Position numbers and translations under genes: made by a program. A stretch of DNA of 64,000 nucleotides, taken from assembly GCF_900110575.1 (NCBI RefSeq), contig NZ_FOEF01000001.1, positions 744,001 to 808,000 of the forward strand. The letters run 5' to 3'. The notes beneath the pieces were generated by a model. The model was given only the letters and a program-made list of their open reading frames with translations, was not told where the DNA came from and did not search any database. Below, in pieces: positions 34,214 through 42,177 of the stretch (position 1 is its first letter; each line of letters opens with the position of its first letter). This DNA is from Amycolatopsis saalfeldensis (GTDB lineage: Bacteria; Actinomycetota; Actinomycetes; Mycobacteriales; Pseudonocardiaceae).

Positions 34214-35521
34214 GTGACAACGTTCCGGAAGGGCCTGGTCCTCGCACTGGGCATCACGATGACGGCGCTGGGCGTGGCGGCCTGCGGCGGTGGCGACAGC
34301 GGCGGTGACGTCCCCGCGGCCGCCGGGCCGAACGAGCACGTGGACCTGACGCTGGCCACGTTCACGGAGTTCGGCTACGAAGCGCTCATCCCGGAGTACG
34401 AGCGGCTGCACCCGAACATCAAGATCACCCACCGCAAGACCGGCCAGGGCGGCCCGTACGCGCAGGACATGATGACCAAGCTCGCCGCCGGCTCCGGGCT
34501 GGCCGACGTGCAGGCCGTGGAGGAGGGCCACCTCTCCGACATCCTCGACAAGTCCTCGAAGTTCAACGACCTCGCCAAGATCGGCCCGGCCGACGCGACC
34601 GCGGACCGCTGGCTGCCGTGGAAGTACGACGCGGGCAAGGACAAGAACGGCAAGCTGATCGGCTACGGCACGGACATCGGGCCGGACGCGATGTGCTACC
34701 GCAAGGACCTGTTCGCCGCGGCCGGGCTGCCGACCGACCCGGAAGCGGTGAAGTCGCTCTTCTCCAGCTGGGACAGCTACTTCCAGGCCGGGGCCGACTA
34801 CGTGGCCAAGACCGGTGGCAAGGCCTGGTTCGACTCGGCGGCGCAGAACTTCAACGCCATGGTCAACCAGCTGCCGGTCGGCTACCTCGACAAGAGCGAC
34901 AAGCTGACCCTCGACACCAATCAGGGCATCAAGGACGCTTGGGCGAAGGTGACCGGCGCCGTCGCGAAGGGCGAATCGGCGAAGCTCACCGCGTTCAGCA
35001 ACGAGTGGAACTCCGGGTTCAAGCAGAACGCCTTCGCCACCAAGGTCTGCCCCGCGTGGATGCTCGGCGTGATCAAGGAGCAGGCCGGCCCGGAGAACGC
35101 GGACAAGTGGGCGGTCACCGCGGCGTTCCCCGGCGGCGGCGGCAACTGGGGCGGCTCGTACCTGACCGTGCCGACGCAGAGCAAGCACCCGCGTGAGGCC
35201 GCCGAGCTGGCCGCCTGGCTGACCGCGCCGGAACAGCAGATCAAGGCGTTCGAGGCCAAGGGCAATTTCCCGAGCCAGGTCAAGGCACTGGCCAGCCCCG
35301 AGCTGCTGAACTCCACCGACGCCTACTTCGGCGGCGCGAAGGTCGGCGAGCTGTTCGCCGAGCAGGCCAAGAAGGTGACCCAGGCGCAGTACAAGGGCCC
35401 GGGTGACGGCCAGATCCAGGACACCGTCGCCAGCGCGGCGCTGCAGGCCGTCGAACAGGGCACCTCCGCCGCGGACGGCTGGCAGCAGCTCGTGGACGGC
35501 GCGAAGAAGCTCACCCGCTGA
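34214..35521 (+). CDS. cebE: Cellobiose-type solute-binding lipoprotein (CebE-like)
   Basis: 435 residues. Signal peptide with lipobox-like GVAAC (about residues 19-23), so lipid-anchored. The CUT1 sugar-binding fold is recognisable by LTLATFTEFGYEALIPEYER, CYRKDLFAAAGLP and WLTAPEQ. It captures cello-oligosaccharides for the permeases encoded next. I chose the GTG at 34214 because AAGGGG lies 9 nt upstream and the peptide then opens directly with a lysine-arginine signal sequence; the longer frame from 34136 overlaps the promoter and operator 2, so cannot be coding. Two nt separate it from the next gene. Confidence 0.9.
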   Translation: MTTFRKGLVLALGITMTALGVAACGGGDSGGDVPAAAGPNEHVDLTLATFTEFGYEALIPEYERLHPNIKITHRKTGQGGPYAQDMMTKLAAGSGLADVQAVEEGHLSDILDKSSKFNDLAKIGPADATADRWLPWKYDAGKDKNGKLIGYGTDIGPDAMCYRKDLFAAAGLPTDPEAVKSLFSSWDSYFQAGADYVAKTGGKAWFDSAAQNFNAMVNQLPVGYLDKSDKLTLDTNQGIKDAWAKVTGAVAKGESAKLTAFSNEWNSGFKQNAFATKVCPAWMLGVIKEQAGPENADKWAVTAAFPGGGGNWGGSYLTVPTQSKHPREAAELAAWLTAPEQQIKAFEAKGNFPSQVKALASPELLNSTDAYFGGAKVGELFAEQAKKVTQAQYKGPGDGQIQDTVASAALQAVEQGTSAADGWQQLVDGAKKLTR

Positions 35522-35523
35522 CG

Positions 35524-36510
35524 ATGACCGTCACCGACAAGCTCGCCGCGGACCACCCGGCCGAGGTGCGGACCCCCGCGCCCCGGCCGGGGTTCCGCGA
35601 CCGCCTCGCCCGGTGGGACGTCAAGGCTTCGCCCTACTTGTACGTGGCGCCGTTTTTTATCGTGTTCGGCGTCGTGGGGCTGTTCCCGCTGCTCTACACC
35701 GCGTACGTCTCGCTCTTCCACTGGAAGGCGGGCGACGACAACCCGGATTTCATCGGCCTCGACAACTTCAAGGAGCTCTTCGCCGACGCGCAGTTCTGGC
35801 ACGCGCTGGAGAACACCGTCAGCATCTTCCTGCTCTCCAGCATCCCGCAGATCATCATCGCGATCGGGCTCGCCGCGCTGCTGACCACCGGGATCCGCGG
35901 CGCCACCGGCTGGCGCGTCGGGATCCTGCTGCCGTACGCGGCGAGCCTGGTGGCCCTCGGGATCATCTTCGCGAACCTGTTCGGCCCCAAGTACGGCCTG
36001 GTCAACGGCCTGCTCCAAACCATCGGACTGTCCCCTGTGGACTGGCAGGCGAACCGGCTGGCCAGCCACGTGGCCATCGCGATCATGGTGAACTGGCGCT
36101 GGACCGGCTACAACGCCTTGATCGTGCTCGCCGCCATGCAGGCGATCCCGAGGGAGCTGCACGAAGCGGCGCTGATCGACGGCGCGGGCTCGGTGCGGCG
36201 GTTCCGGCACATCACCCTGCCGCTGCTCAAGCCGACGCTGATCTTCGTCACCATCACCTCGACGATCGGCGGCCTGCAGATCTTCACCGAGCCCAAGCTG
36301 TTCGACGCCATGCCCGGCTCGAACAACGGCGGCTCCACCCACCAGTTCCAGACCGTGACGCTGTACCTGTACCAGACCGCGTTCGAGAACTTCGACCTCG
36401 GTTACGCGTCCGCGATCGCCTGGCTGCTGTTCCTGATCATCGTGCTGATCGCGCTGGCGAACTACCTGCTCACCGGCCGGCTGGCGCGCACGCCGGGGAG
36501 GAAGAAATGA
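35524..36510 (+). CDS. cebF: Cellobiose-type ABC permease (CebF-like)
   Basis: 328 residues with six predicted membrane helices and the permease loop ELHEAALIDGAGSVRRFRHI, which contacts the shared ATPase. It pairs with the CebG-like permease whose ATG overlaps its stop (ATGA). The N-terminal 35 residues are polar, as in MalF-type subunits. A paralogue is encoded at 18932-19843. Co-transcription with the binding protein is indicated by 2-nt spacing. Confidence 0.92.
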   Translation: MTVTDKLAADHPAEVRTPAPRPGFRDRLARWDVKASPYLYVAPFFIVFGVVGLFPLLYTAYVSLFHWKAGDDNPDFIGLDNFKELFADAQFWHALENTVSIFLLSSIPQIIIAIGLAALLTTGIRGATGWRVGILLPYAASLVALGIIFANLFGPKYGLVNGLLQTIGLSPVDWQANRLASHVAIAIMVNWRWTGYNALIVLAAMQAIPRELHEAALIDGAGSVRRFRHITLPLLKPTLIFVTITSTIGGLQIFTEPKLFDAMPGSNNGGSTHQFQTVTLYLYQTAFENFDLGYASAIAWLLFLIIVLIALANYLLTGRLARTPGRKK

Positions 36511-37364
36511 CCACGCTCACCGGAAATCTGCGGGCCAGGGCCGGTCGTCTCGGCAAACCCCGCAAGGCCACCTACTGGGTGCTGGCGGTGTTCGTGCTCG
36601 GCTCGCTGTTCCCGTTCTACTGGTCGTTCCTGGTGGCCAGCCGGGACAACGGGATGCTCACCGAGCGCGTGCCGCCGCTGCTGCCGGGCGGCAACTTCTT
36701 CGCCAACGCCGCGCGGGTGTTCGACACCGTGCCGTTCTGGAAGGCACTGGCCAACAGCGTGATCGTGTCCGGCACGGTCACGCTGACCACGGTGCTGTTC
36801 TCGTCACTGGCCGGGTTCGCCTTCGCCAAGCTGCGCTTCCGCGGCCGCAACGGGCTGTTCGTGTTCATCGTGGTGACGCTCGCGGTGCCGACACAGCTGG
36901 GCATCATCCCGCTGTTCATCGCGATGTCGAAGCTCGGCTGGGCCGGCGGGCTGCAGGCGGTGATCGTGCCGAACCTGGTCACCGCGTTCGGCGTGTTCTG
37001 GATGCGGCAGTACACAGTGGACGCTGTGCCGTACGAGCTGATCGAGGCCGCGCGCGTGGACGGCTGCAGCATGATCCGGATCTTCTGGAACGTGTGCCTG
37101 CCCGCGGTCCGCCCGGCCGCGGCGATCCTGGCGATGTTCACGTTCATGATGTCCTGGAACGACTTCCTCTGGCCGCTGGTGGTGCTGAACGTCGGGAACC
37201 CGACCGTCCAGGTGGCGCTGGAGAAGCTGCAGAGCGGGTACTACGTCGACTATTCGCTGGTGCTCGCGGGCACCACGCTCGCGACCATCCCGATCCTCAT
37301 CGTCTTCCTCCTGCTCGGCCGCCAGATCGTGGCCGGGATCATGCAAGGTGCCGTGAAAGGGTGA
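36507..37364 (+). CDS. cebG: Cellobiose-type ABC permease (CebG-like)
   Basis: 285 residues, six predicted membrane helices, and the loop ELIEAARVDGCSMIRIFWNV. The ATG overlaps the preceding stop by 4 nt. The family relies on an ATPase encoded elsewhere (MsiK in Streptomyces), and none occurs in this window. Close relative of the permease at 18108-18935. It ends 2 nt before the beta-glucosidase gene, so all four genes form one operon under the CebR-type operators. Confidence 0.92.
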   Translation: MTTLTGNLRARAGRLGKPRKATYWVLAVFVLGSLFPFYWSFLVASRDNGMLTERVPPLLPGGNFFANAARVFDTVPFWKALANSVIVSGTVTLTTVLFSSLAGFAFAKLRFRGRNGLFVFIVVTLAVPTQLGIIPLFIAMSKLGWAGGLQAVIVPNLVTAFGVFWMRQYTVDAVPYELIEAARVDGCSMIRIFWNVCLPAVRPAAAILAMFTFMMSWNDFLWPLVVLNVGNPTVQVALEKLQSGYYVDYSLVLAGTTLATIPILIVFLLLGRQIVAGIMQGAVKG

Positions 37365-37366
37365 CC

Positions 37367-38749
37367 ATGTCCGCAGAGCCGCTGCCGGTACCGGCCTTCC
37401 CCGCGGGGTTCGTCTGGGGCGCCGCCACCGCCGCGTTCCAGGTGGAGGGTTCGACGACGGCCGACGGCCGGGAGCCGTCGGTGTGGGACGCCTTCGCCGC
37501 GCGGCCCGGCGCGGTGGCCGGCGGCGACACCGGCGAGCCGGCCGCCGACCACTACCGCCGCTCGGGCGAGGACGTCGAGCTGATGCGCTCGCTCGGCCTC
37601 GGCGCGTACCGCTTCTCCCTGTCCTGGCCCCGGATCCGGCCCGGCGGGCGGCCGAACGAGCGCGGCATCGGGTTCTACGACCGGCTCGTCGACCGGCTGC
37701 TGGCGGCCGGGATCCAGCCGTGGGCCACGCTGTACCACTGGGATCTGCCCCAGGCACTGGAGGACCTGGGCGGCTGGACCTCGCGGGACACGGCGTTCCG
37801 CTTCGCCGAGTACGCCGAGACGATCGTCCCCCGGCTCGGCGACCGCGTGGCCGGCTGGTCCACGCTCAACGAGCCGTGGTGCGCCGCGATGCTGGGCTAC
37901 GCCAAGGGGATCCACGCGCCGGGCCGCACCTCGCCCGAGGCCGCCGTCGCCGCCACCCATCACCTGCTGCTCGGGCACGGGCTGGCGATGGACGTGCTGC
38001 GGCAGCACGCGCCGAACGCGCCCTCGGGGGTGACGCTGAACCTGTACCCCGTCACGGCTTTCTCGGACAGCGCCGCGGACGCCGACGCCGCACGGCGGGT
38101 GGACGGGCAGCAGAACCGGCTGTTCCTGGACCCGGTGCTGCGCGGGGGCTACCCGGACGACGTGGCAGCGGACCTCGCGCCGTTCGGCTTCGACGCCGTG
38201 GTGCGAGACGGCGACACCGCCGTGATCGCCGCGCCCGTCGATTGGCTCGGCGTGAACTACTACCGCGGGTACCACGTGGCCGGGACGCCGCGGCCGGGCA
38301 GCACCCCGGCCGGGGCGGAGTGGATCGGCGCGGACGAGGTCCACTTCCTGCCCGACCCGGCCGCCCCGCGCACCGACTCGGGCTGGGAGGTCCAGCCGGC
38401 CGGGCTGACCGAGTCACTGCTCCAGGTCCACCGCGACTACCGCCCGATCCCGCTCTACATCACGGAAAACGGGGCGTCCTATCCGGACGTCCTGCGAGAC
38501 GGTGCCGTGGCCGACGCCGACCGCGTCACCTTCCTCGACGCGCACCTGCGCGCGGCGCACGCGGCCCTGGCCCACGGCGTCGACCTGCGTGGTTACTTCT
38601 ACTGGTCGCTGCTCGACAACTTCGAGTGGGCCGAGGGCTATGCCAAGCGCTTCGGCCTGGTCCACGTCGACTACGCGACCCAGCGCCGGACGCCGAAGCA
38701 GAGCGCCCACTGGTACTCCGGCGTCATCAGCCGCAATGCCCTGTCCTGA
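37367..38749 (+). CDS. bglC: GH1 beta-glucosidase (BglC-like)
   Basis: 460 residues, the normal length for bacterial family 1 glycosidases. The acid/base Glu169 lies in TLNEPW and the nucleophile Glu367 in YITENGAS; the N-terminal FVWGAATAAFQVEG is the family signature. No signal peptide is present, so it hydrolyses imported cellobiose to glucose in the cytoplasm. It is the last gene of the operon and begins 2 nt after the CebG-like gene. In Streptomyces the corresponding enzyme also clears the inducer of CebR, so it closes the regulatory loop. Confidence 0.93.
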   Translation: MSAEPLPVPAFPAGFVWGAATAAFQVEGSTTADGREPSVWDAFAARPGAVAGGDTGEPAADHYRRSGEDVELMRSLGLGAYRFSLSWPRIRPGGRPNERGIGFYDRLVDRLLAAGIQPWATLYHWDLPQALEDLGGWTSRDTAFRFAEYAETIVPRLGDRVAGWSTLNEPWCAAMLGYAKGIHAPGRTSPEAAVAATHHLLLGHGLAMDVLRQHAPNAPSGVTLNLYPVTAFSDSAADADAARRVDGQQNRLFLDPVLRGGYPDDVAADLAPFGFDAVVRDGDTAVIAAPVDWLGVNYYRGYHVAGTPRPGSTPAGAEWIGADEVHFLPDPAAPRTDSGWEVQPAGLTESLLQVHRDYRPIPLYITENGASYPDVLRDGAVADADRVTFLDAHLRAAHAALAHGVDLRGYFYWSLLDNFEWAEGYAKRFGLVHVDYATQRRTPKQSAHWYSGVISRNALS

Positions 38750-38835
38750 GCGGGTTTCCGGCCCTGCCGGATGAGGCGGGATCAGACCTCAGGCTGATCC
38801 TGGCTCCCCCTTCCGGCGAAAAGCGCCGGCTCGCC

Positions 38836-38866
38836 TTGACCACGACGCAACGTCATGGTTTCAACT
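38836..38866 (+). promoter_or_regulatory. MerR-type promoter with 19-bp spacer and operator dyad
   Basis: TTGACC at 38836-38841 and TCAACT at 38861-38866 are 19 bp apart, the over-long spacing that MerR activators correct by twisting DNA. Inside lies a dyad with arms ACCACGACG and CGTCATGGT (38839-38847 and 38851-38859; 8 of 9 positions paired). It is directly ahead of the MerR gene at 38918, so it is very likely autoregulatory. Confidence 0.8.
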
Positions 38867-38917
38867 GGGTGAGCCGGCGCATCCGCGTCGGGGGGAAACC
38901 AGGGGCAGGGGGACGGC

Positions 38918-39637
38918 GTGGGGTGGTGGAGCACCAATCAGCTCGCCGCGCTGGCCGGCACGACCGAGCGCGCGATCCGGCATTACCACCACGTGGGCCT
39001 GCTCGCCCAGCCCGAGCGCCGGGCCAACGGCTACAAGCGGTACGGCGTCACGCACCTCGTCCGGGTGCTGCGGATCAAGCGCCTGACCGGGCTCGGGCTC
39101 TCGCTGGCGCAGATCGCCGAGCTGGGCGACGCCGACGAGCATCCCGAAAAAGCGTTGCGCGCACTGGATTCCGAGCTGGCCGAGAGCATCGAACGGATGC
39201 GGCGGGCCCGCGCCGACCTCGCCGTGATCCTGGACCAGGCCGCGCCGACCGACCTCCCGCCCGAGCTGGGCCGGGCGCTGGCCGACGCGGGCGCCCCGGC
39301 GACCGAGCGTTCGATGGGCGTCGTGCTGAGCCAGGTGCTCGGCCCGGCACCGCTCGGGGCCTACGTCGAAACCCTGCGGACGTGCGGCTCGGAGCCCACC
39401 CTCGCGGAGTTCGACGCCCTGCCCGCCAACGCAGATGAGCGGACGCGCCAGGACCTGGCCGAGCGGATGCTCGAGACGCCCTCGGTCCGGAAGATGCTCA
39501 CCGCGTTCCCGACCTTCGAAGACACGAGCGCCGACTCGCCGCACGGTGCGGAGTTCGCGCTGAACGCGATCACCCGGGCCGTGGCCGAGCTGTACAACCC
39601 CGCCCAGATCGACGTGCTGGTGCGGATGAACTGCTAG
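38918..39637 (+). CDS. MerR-family transcriptional regulator
   Basis: 239 residues. The N-terminal winged helix (STNQLAALAGTTERAIRHYH, then GLLAQPERRANGYKRYGV) is a MerR DNA-binding domain; a coiled-coil (about 85-115) and a helical effector domain of 120 residues follow. No cysteine metal-binding motif is seen, so the ligand is probably organic. The GTG at 38918 follows GGGGGAC. The gene sits behind its own MerR-type promoter and has no obvious regulated gene adjacent except possibly the peptidase downstream. Confidence 0.88.
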   Translation: MGWWSTNQLAALAGTTERAIRHYHHVGLLAQPERRANGYKRYGVTHLVRVLRIKRLTGLGLSLAQIAELGDADEHPEKALRALDSELAESIERMRRARADLAVILDQAAPTDLPPELGRALADAGAPATERSMGVVLSQVLGPAPLGAYVETLRTCGSEPTLAEFDALPANADERTRQDLAERMLETPSVRKMLTAFPTFEDTSADSPHGAEFALNAITRAVAELYNPAQIDVLVRMNC

Positions 39638-39701
39638 CGGATTCCCTCTTTTACCCAGTTGTCGCGACGCTTTGTCGCGCGTTCATGAAGGAAGTCACCA
39701 G

Positions 39702-41162
39702 ATGCGCAGAACCTTGTCCATAGGCCTCGCCGTCGCCGCGATGGCGGGGGTGGTGGTCCCGGCGGCCTCGGCCTCGACGGCGGTGCCGCCGTCGCTCAGC
39801 ACGGTGGTGTGGGGTCCGTGCCCCGCGGACCTCACGGTGCCCGAATTGCAATGCTCGACCATCAAGGTCCCGGTGGACTACCGGAAGCCGGACGGGCCGA
39901 CGTTCGACCTCGCGATCTCCCGCCTGCCGAGCACGAACCCGGCGCACCGGCGCGGCGTGCTGCTGACCAATCCGGGCGGCCCGGGCGGCGAGGGCCTGGA
40001 CTACCCGCAGGTCCTCAGCTTCATCAAGCTGCCAGCCAGCGTGCGCGACGCCTACGACGTGATCGGCTTCGACCCGCGCGGCGTCGGCCACAGCGCGCCG
40101 GTGACGTGCAACCTCACAGCCGCGCAGAAGGCGTTCGGCAACTTCCCGCGGTATGCGAACGATCTGGCCGACATCACGAAGGCGGCCGAGGAGGCCAAGG
40201 CGCTCGCCAAGCAGTGCGCCACGTCGAAGACGGCGCCGATGCTGCCGTACATCACCACCGCGAACTCAGCCCGTGACATGGACCGGATCCGGGTGGCGCT
40301 GGGCGAGCAGAAGCTTTCGTACCTGGGTTATTCGTACGGCACCTACCTCGGCTCGGTGTACACCACGATGTTCCCGGAGCGCAGCGACCGGATCGTGCTC
40401 GACAGCAACATGGGCCCCGGCGGTTACGACTTCACCGCCATGCGGAACTTCGCCCTCGGCCTCCAGGACCGGTTCCCGGACTTCGCGAAGTTCGCCGCCG
40501 CCAACCCGAAGTACGGCCTGGGCAGCACCCCGGAACAGGTCACCGCGAAGTTCTACGAACTCGCCGCCCGGCTGAAGCGGGCCCCGGTCGACGGGATCGA
40601 CGACAACGGGTTCCGCGGGCTCACCTTCGGCAACCTCTACGGCAGCGATAACGCCTACGTGGCGGGAGCCTGGCAGGACCTCGACACGAACCAGCCCGTG
40701 CCCCCGCCGCCCGGCACGCCGGCCGACCCGCCGGACCCGGACAACCTGAGTTCCAGCCGCCTGTACACGATCTGCGGCGACTCGCGCTGGCCGCGGACTA
40801 TCCCGGCGTATCAGGCCGCGGTCGCGGTGGACCGGGTCCGCTACCCGATGCTGGGCGCGTCGACGGCGAACGTCAGCCCGTGTGCGTACTGGCCATCCGA
40901 CCCGGTGGAGCCGCCGGTGCGCATCGGCGACCACGGGCCGTCGGACGTGCTGATGGTGCAGAACCTCCGCGACCCGGGCACGCCGCTGGCCGGCGCGCTG
41001 AAGACGCGGCAGGCCCTGGGCGAGCGGGCCCGGATGGTGACCGTGGACCAGGGCGGCCACGGCGTTTACCTGGTCACCCGCAACCAGTGCGCGAACGACA
41101 CGGTGACGGCGTTCCTGGCCACCGGCCGGCGTCCGGCGCACGACACGACCTGCGCGGGCTGA
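39702..41162 (+). CDS. Secreted alpha/beta-hydrolase, tripeptidyl-aminopeptidase-like (S33)
   Basis: 486 residues. Signal peptide about 1-25 (PAASAS). The fold is an alpha/beta hydrolase with catalytic Ser in GYSYGTYLG, an oxyanion segment NPGGPGGEG, and the C-terminal TAP-like domain carrying the Asp (NLRDPGTPL) and His (DQGGHGVY). It matches the Streptomyces SlpD/SlpE and tripeptidyl-aminopeptidase group that remove N-terminal peptides from exported proteins. The ATG at 39702 follows AAGGAAG. A strong terminator lies 7 nt after the stop. Confidence 0.9.
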   Translation: MRRTLSIGLAVAAMAGVVVPAASASTAVPPSLSTVVWGPCPADLTVPELQCSTIKVPVDYRKPDGPTFDLAISRLPSTNPAHRRGVLLTNPGGPGGEGLDYPQVLSFIKLPASVRDAYDVIGFDPRGVGHSAPVTCNLTAAQKAFGNFPRYANDLADITKAAEEAKALAKQCATSKTAPMLPYITTANSARDMDRIRVALGEQKLSYLGYSYGTYLGSVYTTMFPERSDRIVLDSNMGPGGYDFTAMRNFALGLQDRFPDFAKFAAANPKYGLGSTPEQVTAKFYELAARLKRAPVDGIDDNGFRGLTFGNLYGSDNAYVAGAWQDLDTNQPVPPPPGTPADPPDPDNLSSSRLYTICGDSRWPRTIPAYQAAVAVDRVRYPMLGASTANVSPCAYWPSDPVEPPVRIGDHGPSDVLMVQNLRDPGTPLAGALKTRQALGERARMVTVDQGGHGVYLVTRNQCANDTVTAFLATGRRPAHDTTCAG

Positions 41163-41168
41163 GCGTGG

Positions 41169-41204
41169 AACCGGCAGCACCTGGTCCAAGGTGCTGCCGG
41201 TTTT
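41169..41204. terminator. Bidirectional-looking terminator
   Basis: A 14-bp perfect stem (AACCGGCAGCACCT with AGGTGCTGCCGGTT), a 6-nt loop and a following TT tract. It ends the peptidase gene, and it also lies 12 nt past the end of the convergent decayed SDR gene. Confidence 0.9.
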
Positions 41205-41216
41205 CCTTGCCTGGCC

Positions 41217-41781
41217 TCAGATCGCGGTGCGCCCACCGTCGACGGCAATGGTCGCGCCGGTGACGTAGCCGGCCCGCGGCGAGGCGAGGAACGCCACCAC
41301 CTCCGCGATCTCTTCGGGCTGCGCCACCCGCTTCAGCGCCGTGGTGGCACCGAGCGCTTCGAACCGCTCCTTGCCCTCCGGCCGGGTCTAGACCGGCCCG
41401 GGCGCGACGGTGTTCACGCGCACTCCGCGTGGGCTGTACTCCGCTGTCCAGCCCTGGGTGAGCGACGCGAGCGCGGCCTTCGTCGCGCCGTACGCGGCGC
41501 CGGCCGGCAACCCGAGGCTGCCAGCCATGCTGCCGATGTTCACGATGCTGCCGGCCCCTTTCCGCGCCATCGCCGGGGCGAAGGCGGCCACCAAGTAGTA
41601 CGGCGCGCGGACGTTGCCGTTGAACATCGCGTCGAAGTCCTCGACCTTCAGGTCTTCCGACGGGCCCCACGTGGCCCCGCCGGCGTTGTTGACCAGCACG
41701 TCGAGCCGCCTTCGCGGGTGATCTCGTCGACGACCTCCGCCCCGCGCCCGGCGTCCCGGCCGACACGGACGCCATTCTTTT
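41217..41781 (-). pseudogene. Decayed short-chain dehydrogenase gene
   Basis: On the minus strand the C-terminal half of an SDR is clear (LDVLVNNAGGATWG, then AAYGATKAALASL, and after an in-frame TAG, VAQPEEIAEVVAFLASPRAG and GATIAVDGG). The lesions are: a TAG at 41388-41390 between PGPV and TRPEGK; loss of the central beta-strands between EITREGG and RLDVLV, with a change of frame near 41706; and absence of the N-terminal TGxxxGIG cofactor motif. With three independent defects this is a true relic. The nearest full-length gene type is a glucose/ribitol-type SDR. Codon use still looks normal, so the decay is probably recent. Confidence 0.87.
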
Positions 41782-41845
41782 CACACTCTCGAATGGACAC
41801 GCCCCATTCATCGGGACATCCGATTCCGTTGACCAGTATGAACCC

Positions 41846-41861
41846 GGTGGTCTGGACCAGC
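41846..41861. promoter_or_regulatory. DasR-like site (dre) ahead of the chitinase
   Basis: The 12-bp palindrome TGGTCTGGACCA (41848-41859) is a one-base variant of the Streptomyces dre core TGGTCTAGACCA bound by the GntR-family sugar regulator DasR, which represses chitinase genes until glucosamine-6-phosphate accumulates. It lies 12 nt upstream of the -35 of the promoter below. The regulator itself is not in the window. Confidence 0.65.
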
Positions 41862-41873
41862 AGGGTGAACCCG

Positions 41874-41902
41874 TTGCCCCGGTCAGGGCGAGCGGGTATA
41901 AC
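41874..41902 (+). promoter_or_regulatory. Likely chitinase promoter
   Basis: TTGCCC (41874-41879), a 17-nt spacer and TATAAC (41897-41902). Both boxes are close to the sigma-70 consensus, and the dre-like palindrome sits just upstream. The start codon is about 275 nt downstream, so the leader would be long. Confidence 0.55.
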
Positions 41903-42177
41903 TTTCTTCACAACACGGATTAAGTCGGCAAGAGAACTCCCTCCCCATCGCCCCCGAAATTGCCGGCTCGCTTTTGTGCCATGCCGTTTTCGATTCGGTC
42001 ATGGACGCGATGCCCCACGCGTACGCGGCGACGAAGCCGCCGCCGCGGGGTTGAACTCCGGTCCCGGGTCGCTTCGGCATGCCCTCGGCGGGCCGTGGCG
42101 GCCGGACCGCGAACCGGACCCGACCGCCGCGCCCCGCCGTGCTCTCCCCTCCCCGACTTCCCCTGGAGATCACGGAC

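Larger units (their letters stand above)
41782..42177. other. Upstream region of chitinase gene
   Basis: 396 nt between the decayed SDR gene and the chitinase. It contains a DasR-like site, a plausible promoter, and a long untranslated leader of about 265 nt. I see no coding frame of quality in it, and no riboswitch or attenuator structure that I can support. Confidence 0.5.
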
